Part shown: one piece after another, positions 18,153 through 26,422 of the stretch
Position numbering within the stretch: position 1 is the first letter of the stretch
How the letters are laid out: every line of letters begins with the position of its first letter
DNA from: Nocardioides sp. InS609-2
GTDB lineage: Bacteria; Actinomycetota; Actinomycetes; Propionibacteriales; Nocardioidaceae
Reading direction: 5' to 3'
Assembly: GCF_023208195.1 (NCBI RefSeq)
Contig: NZ_CP060034.1
Coordinates: 1,674,001 to 1,738,000, forward strand
DNA length: 64,000 nucleotides
Position numbers and translations under genes: made by a program
Notes under the pieces: model-generated
The model's database searches: none
What the model was told of the DNA's origin: nothing
What the model saw: only the letters and a program-made list of their open reading frames with translations

Positions 18153-20846
18153 TCAGGCGAACGGTGAGTAAGGGCGACCGCCCTCGCTGATCTCGCGGTT
18201 GAGGTCGGTCAGGCGACGCACCAGCTCGTCCGTGTCCTGGGCCACCGCACTGGGCCACCCGTAGCAATCGGTCACCGCCTCGTCGAGCTCGCGGTGCAAC
18301 GCCTTGAGGTCGGCCCAGGCGCCCTCGTCGACCGCGTTGTAGAGCTTCGTGAGACCGATCTGCTCGCCGGCGCAGATCTCGGTCCGCCGCGACAGCAGCG
18401 CGCGGGACGCCTCGGCGACTCGCTCCCGTTGCTCGTCGGTCACAGGGTCTGGAAACGGGAAGGTCATGAACACGGACGTGGGCGTGTAGCGCAGCCTTGT
18501 CTCCAGCGTCGAGGACCGGGACCAAGCCCACGCCTCGTGCGCCTTCGAGAGCAGCACGCCCATCGAGTGATCGTCGTCGAACGCGAACACATTCGTAGCG
18601 TCGGTTGCCATCACTTCCGGGGTGCACCACGTCAAGACGTAACGCTTGCTGTGTCGTGCCGTGGCCGGAAAGCGCGGAAGATCGGCGAGCGCCGCGCGCA
18701 TCGCTGGCCGAGGGCGGTGAAAGCGCCACCACAAACCCTTCAAGCCCGATGATGACTCCTTTGCCCGATCTCGAACTATCGCCAGCGCTCTCGGAAACGC
18801 CGACGCCTTCTCAAGTGGCAGCACTCCAAAGTCGACCGTCCACCGCATGGCTGACTGCGTCGGCTCGGAGGTGATGTCGTCACCGTCCAGATATGGACGA
18901 ACGACAGATGCGTAGTCGGCATCGCCTTCAGCGATGAGCCCTGTTGCGATGGCCGAGTCAACGATGAAGTACTTGTTGCCAGGGATGGGACCTTGAAAGC
19001 AGAGACCCGCGTTTGTACGCAGCGGTTTGGGCTTCCAGACATCCGATGATGTGATCGACGTCAGACTGGTGCCGATGGCCTCGACTACGACCCCGTCAAG
19101 AGTGCGTAGTGCTGGGGACTCGGTAGGTTGTTGAATCCAATTCACGATGCTGACATGCACCTTTGCGTCACCCGGCCAGCGCTGTGACGAGACGGCGTCC
19201 GTAATTACACCACCGCGTTCATGCACGTAATCGAGGGACGCCGAGCGAGCGCGATTTTGCGAGATCGAGTTCGTACCGACGAGGCCCGAACGCTGATTGG
19301 GCGAGAGGTGATCCACTGCCCGTCGAAACCAATACGTGCATAGGTCTTTGACCCCGACTCCGAACTCTCTCTTGAGCCAATCCACGTAGTCATCCCCTAA
19401 GGCACGACGAACGTGTTGCGCGCCCTGGAAGGGCGGATTTCCGACAATGCAATCCGTCTCGGGCCACGGTGTCCGTAGCGCGTCGGCACGCCTGATCGAT
19501 GACAGGTCCTGAAGCGGCAGCGGCGGCTCGGCGTCGCCGTACCGGTCGATCATCTGCCGATGCGCCATCCACAAGGTGACGCGGGCGATCTGGACGGCGG
19601 CCGGCTCGATGTCGATGCCCTGCAGGTTCTGGAGCGGGTAGAAGGGCCACGGTCCGGGCGGGATCGGCAGCCCTTGCTCGCGGGCCAGGCTGCGAATGCG
19701 TTCCTTGAGCTCGTGCTCCAGGCCACGCAGCTCGCGGTAGGCGACGTAGAGGAAGTTGCCGCACCCGCACGACGGGTCCAGTACCCGGAATCCGCACAGT
19801 TCGTCCAGCACGTCGCGCGCCTCGTGCGGCGTGGAGGCCGCCGCCATCCGCTCACGCCACGGGCGAATGATCGTCGGAGTGACGATCTTCATGATGTCGA
19901 CCTCGTGGGTGTAGTGCGCACCTCGTTCCCAGCGCTGGTCGCGACCGAGCACGCCTTCCATCAGGGAGCCGAAAATCGTGGGGTCGACCTTGCGCCAATC
20001 GAAACCGGTGGCGGTCAGCAGGAGATCGATCTCGGCTCGCTCCAGCCGCACCTCGGCCGGCTTCGCGAAGAGGTCGCCATTGACATAGCGGGTGCCGGCC
20101 AGCCGCCCGACGCGGTTGTGGTCGCCCTTCTGGTTGAGCACCCGGAAGAGGAGCCCGAGCTCGGCAGCCGACCGGTCGGGCTCGCGACGAAGTTCGTTCA
20201 GGGTGGACTGGAACGGGAATCCGTCGAGCATGCCGAGGTCCTCGGCGAACATGCACCAGACCGACTGCAGGATGAATCGCTGCAGCACCGGTCCGGGGGC
20301 GGCCGCCCGGCCGACGAGGGCCTGATAGGTCTCCGCGACGGTCTTGGCCGCCTCCTTGGTGAGCTCGCGGTAGTGCTCGGTGAAGTTGGGCTCCACAGTC
20401 GGTCCGGAGAGGAACGCCAGGGCGTCGTAGCGGTCGGGGAGATCTGACAAGGAGAAGGTCGTCACCGCCCGGGTCGGAAACCTGCCCGGCTCCCAGATCT
20501 CGAACTCGCGGAAGTTGCAGATGACGATCCACCGCGCCGCACCGACGTCTGCGTCGAAGTCGGCCGACTCGGTCCAGTAGCGCTGGATCTGCGCGCGGGC
20601 CGTGGCTACGGGAACGGTCGGCGCCTTCATCTCGACAATGCAGATCCCGGGCCAGAAGAGATCCATGAAGCCGGCATGCTGCTCGAAGTGCTCGAAGCGG
20701 GCGCCCAACTCGCGCCGTTCGCTCCCGTAGCAGGCGAACAACTCGTTCAGAAAGGTCTGCGCCTCGGACTTCTCGGTGCCGGCGTAACCGCGCCACGTGT
20801 CGACAAAGCCCGCGAGGGCACGCTGGATCTCCTCACCGCTCGGCAT
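18153..20846 (-). CDS. MmeI-type (type IIL) restriction enzyme / N6-adenine DNA methyltransferase
   Basis: 897 residues, close to MmeI (919). One polypeptide carries a nuclease, a helical spacer, a methyltransferase, a target-recognition region and a C-terminal helical part. The nuclease motif D-x9-E-x-K is present as D62, E72 and K74 (D-L-F-W-P-G-I-C-I-V-E-M-K), matching the MmeI layout. Methyltransferase motif X is G-A-H-Y-T-H at 309-314, motif I D-P-S-C-G-C-G-N-F at 357-365 and catalytic N-P-P-F at 470-473. Enzymes of this kind methylate one adenine on one strand and cut about 20 bases away. The specificity is not readable by eye. The 18.75-19.4 kb part has visibly lower GC than its flanks. 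No separate modification gene is present, as expected. Confidence 0.92.
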   Translation of the reverse strand: MPSGEEIQRALAGFVDTWRGYAGTEKSEAQTFLNELFACYGSERRELGARFEHFEQHAGFMDLFWPGICIVEMKAPTVPVATARAQIQRYWTESADFDADVGAARWIVICNFREFEIWEPGRFPTRAVTTFSLSDLPDRYDALAFLSGPTVEPNFTEHYRELTKEAAKTVAETYQALVGRAAAPGPVLQRFILQSVWCMFAEDLGMLDGFPFQSTLNELRREPDRSAAELGLLFRVLNQKGDHNRVGRLAGTRYVNGDLFAKPAEVRLERAEIDLLLTATGFDWRKVDPTIFGSLMEGVLGRDQRWERGAHYTHEVDIMKIVTPTIIRPWRERMAAASTPHEARDVLDELCGFRVLDPSCGCGNFLYVAYRELRGLEHELKERIRSLAREQGLPIPPGPWPFYPLQNLQGIDIEPAAVQIARVTLWMAHRQMIDRYGDAEPPLPLQDLSSIRRADALRTPWPETDCIVGNPPFQGAQHVRRALGDDYVDWLKREFGVGVKDLCTYWFRRAVDHLSPNQRSGLVGTNSISQNRARSASLDYVHERGGVITDAVSSQRWPGDAKVHVSIVNWIQQPTESPALRTLDGVVVEAIGTSLTSITSSDVWKPKPLRTNAGLCFQGPIPGNKYFIVDSAIATGLIAEGDADYASVVRPYLDGDDITSEPTQSAMRWTVDFGVLPLEKASAFPRALAIVRDRAKESSSGLKGLWWRFHRPRPAMRAALADLPRFPATARHSKRYVLTWCTPEVMATDATNVFAFDDDHSMGVLLSKAHEAWAWSRSSTLETRLRYTPTSVFMTFPFPDPVTDEQRERVAEASRALLSRRTEICAGEQIGLTKLYNAVDEGAWADLKALHRELDEAVTDCYGWPSAVAQDTDELVRRLTDLNREISEGGRPYSPFA

Positions 20847-20852
20847 GCCCGG

Positions 20853-21104
20853 TCAGATGAGACGGGTGTCGACGGCGTAGTAGGTGTCCTGGGTGAATCT
20901 CTTGCGGAGTCGTTCGAGGTCCTTGATCAGGTCGCCCAGGGCCAGCGCCGCGTTGACGTCGACGCCGTCCTTCTCGACAACCTTGCGGCCCTTGCGAGCG
21001 GCCTCCAGGGTGTATTCGAGGTTGAGCAGGACATCGGAGACCTGCGTCGCCGCGCGTTCCTTGAGGATCTGTTCCTCGCTGCGGTCATAGCCGGGCTGGC
21101 TCAT
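20853..21104 (-). CDS. Small helical protein just upstream of the MmeI-like gene
   Basis: 83 residues, not recognised. It looks almost all helical and charged: S-E-E-Q-I-L-K-E-R-A-A-T-Q-V-S-D-V-L-L, then L-E-Y-T-L-E-A-A-R-K-G-R-K-V-V and L-G-D-L-I-K-D-L-E-R-L-R-K-R-F. There is no obvious helix-turn-helix. The stop is six bases before the restriction gene start, so the two are surely cotranscribed. ATG 21104 is preferred to GTG 21110 because GGAAGGGTGAGG is then well placed as Shine-Dalgarno. It could be a controller, an inhibitor or a structural partner of the enzyme. None of these is shown. Confidence 0.75.
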   Translation of the reverse strand: MSQPGYDRSEEQILKERAATQVSDVLLNLEYTLEAARKGRKVVEKDGVDVNAALALGDLIKDLERLRKRFTQDTYYAVDTRLI

Positions 21105-21252
21105 CCTCACCCTTCCGAGTCCTGTTGACGCCTGAGATTAGGCCAGCCTGCCAGCATCCGACGTGCCCTCGCACCCGCCATTTCGGGCCTGTGGAGAGCG
21201 CCGGGGGGCCGTGCACAGATTCCACAGGGAGATCGTTGCCTGTGGACAAGCA

Positions 21253-21285
21253 CGACGCCCCCGGAACGGGCTCCCAGGGGCGTCG
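21253..21285 (-). terminator. Hairpin after sucCD
   Basis: Nine-base perfect arms CGACGCCCC / GGGGCGTCG with a 15-base loop, 14 bases beyond the sucD stop. It probably ends the sucCD transcript. Confidence 0.6.
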
Positions 21286-21298
21286 ACGCGAGTCAGGA

Positions 21299-22192
21299 TC
21301 AGAGCGCGTTCAGGATCTCCCGCATCAGCGCCGCCGTCTCGGACGGCGTCTTGCCGACCTTGACGCCAACCGCCTCGAGGGCGTCCTTCTTGGCCTGCGC
21401 GGTGCCGGAGGAACCCGACACGATCGCGCCGGCGTGGCCCATCGTCTTGCCCTCGGGGGCGGTGAAGCCCGCGACATAGCCGACGACCGGCTTGGCGACG
21501 TGGTCCTTGATGTAGTCGGCTGCCCGCTCCTCGGCGTCGCCGCCGATCTCGCCGATCATCACGATCGCCTTGGTCTCCGGGTCGTTCTCGAAGGCCTCGA
21601 GCGCGTCGATGTGGGTGGTGCCGACGATCGGGTCACCACCGATGCCGATGGCGGTGGTGAAACCGAAGTCCCGCAGCTCGTACATCATCTGGTAGGTCAG
21701 CGTGCCCGACTTCGACACCAGACCGACCGGGCCCTTGCCCGCGATGGTGTGCGGTGTGATGCCGGCCAGCGACTCGCCGGGCGTGATGATGCCCGGGCAG
21801 TTGGGGCCGATCATCCGCGTGGCCCCATGGTTGCTGGGCCCTTCGAGGTAGGCGAACACTTCGGCGGAGTCCTGCACAGGCACGCCCTCGGTGATGACCA
21901 CCAGCAGGCCGATGCCCGCGTCGATGGCCTCGATGCAGGCGTCCTTGGTGAACGCCGGCGGCACGAAGACGACCGACACGTCGGCACCCGTCTCGGTCAT
22001 CGCCTCCTTGACGTTGCCGAAGACGGGGAGCTCCTTGCCTGCGAGCTCGACCGTCGTGCCGGCCTTGCGGGCGTTGACGCCGCCCACGATGTTGGAGCCG
22101 GCCTCGACCATCAGGGTGGTGTGCTTGGAGCCCATGCCGCCCGTCATGCCCTGGACGATGATCTTGGAGTCCTTGTTGAGGTAGATGGACAT
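21299..22192 (-). CDS. sucD: Succinyl-CoA synthetase, alpha subunit
   Basis: 297 residues. With SucC it interconverts succinyl-CoA and succinate with nucleotide phosphorylation in the TCA cycle. CoA-binding [12 protein letters not shown] is at residues 13-24. The phosphohistidine region is [21 protein letters not shown], with the active histidine in [17 protein letters not shown] is also intact. ATG 22192 follows GGGAGC and starts one base after the sucC stop. Confidence 0.97.
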   Translation of the reverse strand: MSIYLNKDSKIIVQGMTGGMGSKHTTLMVEAGSNIVGGVNARKAGTTVELAGKELPVFGNVKEAMTETGADVSVVFVPPAFTKDACIEAIDAGIGLLVVITEGVPVQDSAEVFAYLEGPSNHGATRMIGPNCPGIITPGESLAGITPHTIAGKGPVGLVSKSGTLTYQMMYELRDFGFTTAIGIGGDPIVGTTHIDALEAFENDPETKAIVMIGEIGGDAEERAADYIKDHVAKPVVGYVAGFTAPEGKTMGHAGAIVSGSSGTAQAKKDALEAVGVKVGKTPSETAALMREILNAL

Positions 22193-22193
22193 C

Positions 22194-23363
22194 TCAATTG
22201 CTCCCGTTCGCCAGCTCGGCGGCCTTGTCGGCCGCGCCGTCCATGGTGTCGACGAGGGTCACCAGCGGGTGGTTGGCCTCGTTGAGGATGCGGCGACCCT
22301 CCTCGACGTTGTTGCCGTCGAGACGTACGACGAGCGGCTTGGTCGCCTCGTCGCCGAGGATCTCCAGCGCGCCGACGATGCCGTTGGCGACCTCGTCGCA
22401 CGCGGTGATGCCACCGAAGACGTTGACGAACACCGACTTGACCTGCTCGTCGTTGAGGATCACGTCGAGGCCGTCGGCCATCACCTGCGCGTTGGCGCCG
22501 CCGCCGATGTCGAGGAAGTTGGCCGGGGTGACCCCGCCGTGCTTCTCGCCGGCGTAGGCGACGACGTCGAGGGTCGACATGACCAGGCCCGCGCCGTTGC
22601 CGATGATGCCGACGGCACCGTCGAGCTTCACGTAGTTGAGGCCCTTGTCCTTGGCCTTCGCCTCGAGCGGGTCGGCCTCCTCGCGGATCTCGAACGCCTT
22701 GTGGTCCTCGTGGCGGAACTCGGCGTTCTCGTCGAGCGAGACCTTGCCGTCGAGCGCCTCGAGCTTGTCACCGGTCAGGCGGGCGAGGGGGTTGACCTCC
22801 ACGAGGGTGGCGTCCTCCTCGGTGAAGACGGTCCAGAGCTGCTGGATCATCGTGATCGCCTGGTCGCGCAGCTCGGCCGGGAAGCCGGCCTCGTCCGCGA
22901 TGGCCGCGGCCTTCTCGGCGTCCACGCCGCTGCCGGCGTTGATGGCGATCTTCTTGACGGCGTCGGGGTTGGTCTTGGCGACCTCCTCGATCTCCACACC
23001 ACCCTCGACACTCGCGATGCACAGGTAGGAGCGGTTCGACCGGTCGAGCAGGAAGGAGAAGTAGTACTCCTCCTCGATCGACGCGCCCGGGACCACCAGG
23101 ACGCGGTTGACCGGCAGTCCCTTGATCTCGAGTGCGAGGATCGCGCGGGCGGCCTCTTCGGCCTCCTCGGGCGTCTTGGCCACCTTGACGCCGCCGGCCT
23201 TGCCGCGACCTCCGGCCTTGACCTGCGCCTTGACGACGACGACGCCACCGATCTCCTCCGCGGCCGCGCGTGCGTCCTCAGGGGTCTCGACGGTCTTGCC
23301 GAGCGCTCCGGCCACTCCATGCTTGGCAAAGAGTTCCTTTGCCTGGTATTCCATCAGGTCCAC
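22194..23363 (-). CDS. sucC: Succinyl-CoA synthetase, beta subunit (ADP/GDP-forming)
   Basis: 389 residues, full length. An ATP-grasp domain fills the first 240 residues ([18 protein letters not shown] for the nucleotide, L-V-E-V-N-P-L-A for metal). The C-terminal ligase domain has [15 protein letters not shown]. The GTG at 23363 gives the family start [12 protein letters not shown] and follows AAGGACTG as Shine-Dalgarno. It is the first gene of the sucCD operon. Confidence 0.97.
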   Translation of the reverse strand: MDLMEYQAKELFAKHGVAGALGKTVETPEDARAAAEEIGGVVVVKAQVKAGGRGKAGGVKVAKTPEEAEEAARAILALEIKGLPVNRVLVVPGASIEEEYYFSFLLDRSNRSYLCIASVEGGVEIEEVAKTNPDAVKKIAINAGSGVDAEKAAAIADEAGFPAELRDQAITMIQQLWTVFTEEDATLVEVNPLARLTGDKLEALDGKVSLDENAEFRHEDHKAFEIREEADPLEAKAKDKGLNYVKLDGAVGIIGNGAGLVMSTLDVVAYAGEKHGGVTPANFLDIGGGANAQVMADGLDVILNDEQVKSVFVNVFGGITACDEVANGIVGALEILGDEATKPLVVRLDGNNVEEGRRILNEANHPLVTLVDTMDGAADKAAELANGSN

Positions 23364-23537
23364 GATCAGTCCTTATTTCAAGTCGACAGTCCGGAGATTC
23401 CACGGGCTCAAATCCACTGGCACCCTAGACCCGCTGGGACCCCCCGGGCCACGCGGGTCGACGCTCGGGAGGTGCGATCTCGGTCACGGCAAGCTCGATC
23501 CAGCCGTACGTCGGCGCCCGGCGCTAGCGTCTTCGGC

Positions 23538-24119
23538 ATGAGCACCAAGGTGCAGTACTACACGGCCGCCACCCTCGACGGATTCATCGCCGACGAGCAC
23601 CATTCCCTCGACTGGCTCTTCGAGGTGCCGCACTCCGACGAGGAGGAGGGCGCGAGCTCGTGGGACACCTTCATCGCCGGGGTGGGCGTGCTGACCATGG
23701 GTGCCACCACCTACGAGTGGGTGCTCGGGCATCATCCCGAGATGCGCACCAGCCCCGACCGGTGGCACGAGTTCTACGGCGATCGCCCGGCGTGGGTCTT
23801 CACCCACCGTGAGCTGCCGCAGATCCCCGGCATCGACATCAGGTTCGTGCAGGGTCCCGTGCGAGCGGCGTACGACGAGATGGTTGTGGCCGTGCCCGAC
23901 CGCAACATCTGGGTCGTCGGTGGAGGCAACCTGGTCGGCCAGTTCGACGACGCAGGGCTGCTCGACGAGATCCACGTGCACGTCACTCCGGTCGTGCTGG
24001 GCGCCGGTGCGCCGCTGCTGCCGCGACGAATCACCTCGTCGCGGCTGTCGTTTCGCGAGGGCTGCCTCGTCGGTCAGCGGCTCAATGTCGTGCTCGACGT
24101 GAAGAAGAAGGAGGTCTAG
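23538..24119 (+). CDS. RibD C-terminal / dihydrofolate reductase-like protein
   Basis: 193 residues. The N-terminus V-Q-Y-Y-T-A-A-T-L-D-G-F-I-A, the block L-T-M-G-A-T-T-Y-E-W-V-L and the nucleotide-binding W-V-V-G-G-G-N-L-V-G-Q define the RibD_C/YyaP family of NADPH-type reductases. Substrates are mostly unknown; genuine DHFR activity is not implied. The ATG has TAGCGT at 23525-23530 with a seven-base gap and no Shine-Dalgarno, so a leaderless mRNA is likely. Its stop overlaps the convergent B12-binding gene by four bases (CTAG). Confidence 0.85.
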   Translation: MSTKVQYYTAATLDGFIADEHHSLDWLFEVPHSDEEEGASSWDTFIAGVGVLTMGATTYEWVLGHHPEMRTSPDRWHEFYGDRPAWVFTHRELPQIPGIDIRFVQGPVRAAYDEMVVAVPDRNIWVVGGGNLVGQFDDAGLLDEIHVHVTPVVLGAGAPLLPRRITSSRLSFREGCLVGQRLNVVLDVKKKEV

Positions 24120-24532
24120 GACGGTTCGGCGAAGTGCTGGGCCACCCAGCCGGTGATCTCACCGGTGGTGGCGCCGGGGGTGAAGACCTTGGCGACCCCG
24201 AGCTCCTCGAGCACCGGGATGTCCTCCTCGGGGATGATCCCGCCGCCGAAGATGACGATGTCGGAGGCGTCGCGCTCGGCGAGCAGCTCGACGAGCTTGC
24301 GGAACAGGGTCATGTGCGCGCCCGAGAGCACGGAGAGGCCGATGATGTCGGCGTCCTCTTGGATCGCGGTCTCCACGATCTGCTCGGGAGTCTGGTGCAG
24401 GCCGGTGTAGATGACCTCGTGGCCGGCGTCGCGCAGGGCGCGCGCGACGATCTTGGCGCCCCGGTCGTGCCCGTCGAGACCGGGCTTGCCGACGACGATC
24501 CGGATGCGGCGTACGGGGGCTGTCGCGCTCAT
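24116..24532 (-). CDS. Cobalamin B12-binding domain protein (methylmalonyl-CoA mutase C-terminal domain-like)
   Basis: 138 residues, a stand-alone B12-binding domain. The base-off signature D-x-H-x-x-G is present as G-L-D-G-H-D-R-G, followed by L-S-V-L-S-G-A-H and I-F-G-G-G-I-I-P-E-E-D. It matches the small B12-binding unit of methylmalonyl-CoA or isobutyryl-CoA mutases, which needs a separate catalytic chain not in this window. The product succinyl-CoA would feed the neighbouring sucCD. That functional link is an inference. ATG 24532 has TAGCGT (minus strand 24540-24545) seven bases away. Confidence 0.88.
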   Translation of the reverse strand: MSATAPVRRIRIVVGKPGLDGHDRGAKIVARALRDAGHEVIYTGLHQTPEQIVETAIQEDADIIGLSVLSGAHMTLFRKLVELLAERDASDIVIFGGGIIPEEDIPVLEELGVAKVFTPGATTGEITGWVAQHFAEPS

Positions 24533-24706
24533 GCCCGGCACGCTAGCCGAACCCGGCTCGCGACGCGTGGTCCGTCCCGAGGGGGAGCAATGCCTGGAGG
24601 CCCGAACCACCTCGACCCGGCCTTGCCAGAAGGCGGGGAATGCGCCAAACTCCTGCTTCGCCGACGTGGTCATCCACAATCGATGGCGAGCAGGATTTCA
24701 GCGGCC

Positions 24707-24722
24707 GTGACCTATCCGTTAC
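24707..24722 (+). promoter_or_regulatory. Possible MtrA-type box upstream of the M23 peptidase
   Basis: GTGAC and GTTAC half-sites recur with an 11-base period (GTGACCTATCCGTTAC). OmpR-type regulators such as MtrA bind direct repeats of this kind, and MtrA is known to control M23 and other wall hydrolases in actinobacteria. The match is by eye only. The rest of 24533-24770 shows no gene and no recognisable riboswitch. Confidence 0.3.
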
Positions 24723-24770
24723 AGTCGGCCGCGTTGCCTTTCCCCCGGACGCAGTCGAGGTAAACCTTTT

Positions 24771-25724
24771 ATGGGTCAGCACCGAGCAGAACGCGGTCAC
24801 CGCCGCGACCCCTCGGGGACCCAGTCCTCCACACCCGGTACCCACATCGGCGCACGTGATGCAGCCCCCGCGGCCGGCACCCGGATGGCCTCCCGCGCCG
24901 TGTCGAAGTCAGTCACCAGGACCAAGCCTGTCGCCGTGAGCCCGGCCAGTGCCGGCAAGCGCAAGGCCTCCCGGCGCTCCGCCCCCAGCACCCCTCTCTT
25001 CAGCCGCCTGCCCTCGGTTCCGGTGCTGATCGGCGTGGCTGCCCTGTCCGTCTCTGCCGGCGGCGCCATCAGCGCGGCCGACCCCGGCCAGCTCACCGGC
25101 GACCTCGACAGCAACACCGTCACCGCGGCGAGCGCCTTCGCCGGCGCCACCGACGCCGGGCTGCTCAGCCGCGGCGCCACGGTCAGCCGTGCCGCGCGCC
25201 GGACCCCGGTCACCGCGGCCGACCCCGAGCTCGTCGCCGAGGCCGAGGCTCGCGCTCGCCAGCGCAACACCGCGCTAGAGGCCTACGCCGAAAAGGCCGC
25301 CCAGCAGTCGATCAAGCTCGAGAAGAACCAGTGGGTGCTGCCGGTCGACGGCTACCGCATCACCGCGACATTCGGCATGTCGAGCGGCCTGTGGTCGAGC
25401 AGTCACACCGGCCTCGACTTCGCCGCTCCGAGCGGCACCCCCATCCACGCCGTCGCCGGCGGCGTCGTGACGTCCACCGGTTACGACGGCGCCTACGGCA
25501 ACAAGACCGTCATCACCCTCGAGGACGGCACCGAGATCTGGTACTGCCACCAGACCTCCTACCTCGTCAACACCGGCGACTCGGTCGCTCCGGGCGAGGT
25601 CATCGGCTCCATCGGCTCGACCGGCAACGTCACCGGACCGCACCTGCACCTCGAGGTCCGGCCCGACCCCGACACTCCGATCGACCCGTACACCGCGCTC
25701 GTCAGCCACGACGTCCAGCCGTAA
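24771..25724 (+). CDS. Membrane-anchored or secreted M23 family peptidoglycan endopeptidase
   Basis: 317 residues from ATG 24771. A basic Ala/Arg/Ser-rich N-terminal region precedes a hydrophobic segment P-V-L-I-G-V-A-A-L-S-V-S-A-G-G-A-I (about 85-100), acting as signal peptide or anchor. A helical linker (A-E-A-E-A-R-A-R-Q-R-N-T) follows. The C-terminal LytM/M23 domain has zinc ligands in H-T-G-L-D-F (H-x3-D) and the H-L-H-L-E-V motif, with W-V-L-P-V-D-G-Y-R-I-T-A-T-F-G in front. It should cut peptide cross-links in the wall. The start is uncertain: ATG 24885 would give a shorter N-terminus. Confidence 0.88.
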   Translation: MGQHRAERGHRRDPSGTQSSTPGTHIGARDAAPAAGTRMASRAVSKSVTRTKPVAVSPASAGKRKASRRSAPSTPLFSRLPSVPVLIGVAALSVSAGGAISAADPGQLTGDLDSNTVTAASAFAGATDAGLLSRGATVSRAARRTPVTAADPELVAEAEARARQRNTALEAYAEKAAQQSIKLEKNQWVLPVDGYRITATFGMSSGLWSSSHTGLDFAAPSGTPIHAVAGGVVTSTGYDGAYGNKTVITLEDGTEIWYCHQTSYLVNTGDSVAPGEVIGSIGSTGNVTGPHLHLEVRPDPDTPIDPYTALVSHDVQP

Positions 25725-25729
25725 CCCGG

Positions 25730-26362
25730 TCAGTCGGTCGCGGCCATCGTCGCGCCGAGCCCGACCATGGACAGTCCGCCCACCAGGCCGAGCGAGTCGA
25801 GCCGGCTTGGCCGCCGCGCAAACCAGTCGCGAGCGCGTGACGCCGCCAGTGCCCACACCGAGTCAGACATCACCGCCATCAACGCGAACACCGCACCGAG
25901 CAGCGCGATCTGCGGCCCGGTCGAGCCGGCGCCCTCGTTGACGAACTGCGGCAGGAAAGCCGCGAAGTAGACAAGCGTCTTCGGGTTGGTGACGCCGACG
26001 ACGAAGCCCATTCGTACCGGTCGCGACTGCCGCGTCGCCGACGGCCGCATGCCCTCGAGGATCAGTCGCGCGTCACTGCGGTGCCGGATCGCCTGGATGC
26101 CGAGGTAGACGACGTACGCCGCTCCACAGAGCTTCAGCGCGGAGTACGCCGTCGCGCTGGCCGCCACGATCGCGCCGAGCCCGAGAGCCACGAACACGGT
26201 CTGGCAGGCGATGCCTAGCGCGTTGCCGCACACCGACAGCAGTGCTTCACGTCGTCCGACCGAGAGCGCCCGCCCGATGGTGAAGAGCAGGCTCGGGCCG
26301 GGGACCTGGATGAACAGGATCGAGGCAACCAGGAAGGCCAGCCACTGGCTCGAGGTGGGCAT
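25730..26362 (-). CDS. LysE/RhtB family amino-acid exporter
   Basis: 210 residues with six hydrophobic helices. The family signature near the N-terminus reads I-Q-V-P-G-P-S-L-L-F-T-I-G-R-A-L, followed by G-R-R-E-A-L-L-S-V-C-G-N-A-L-G. The second conserved loop, F-V-V-G-V-T-N-P-K-T-L-V-Y-F-A-A-F-L-P-Q-F, is intact. The exported amino acid is unknown. It converges on the M23 gene with a five-base gap. CACACT lies six bases before the ATG on the minus strand, a weak leaderless -10 candidate. Confidence 0.9.
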   Translation of the reverse strand: MPTSSQWLAFLVASILFIQVPGPSLLFTIGRALSVGRREALLSVCGNALGIACQTVFVALGLGAIVAASATAYSALKLCGAAYVVYLGIQAIRHRSDARLILEGMRPSATRQSRPVRMGFVVGVTNPKTLVYFAAFLPQFVNEGAGSTGPQIALLGAVFALMAVMSDSVWALAASRARDWFARRPSRLDSLGLVGGLSMVGLGATMAATD

Positions 26363-26422
26363 GCGTCGAGTGTGGCATCCGTGGCCGGGTGAGCGCCCGG
26401 TGTTTTCAGACGGTGGACAGGC

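Noticed and set aside
24533..24770. Possible ydaO (c-di-AMP) riboswitch before the M23 peptidase
   Set aside because: The location would fit, but the conserved riboswitch core sequences were not found.
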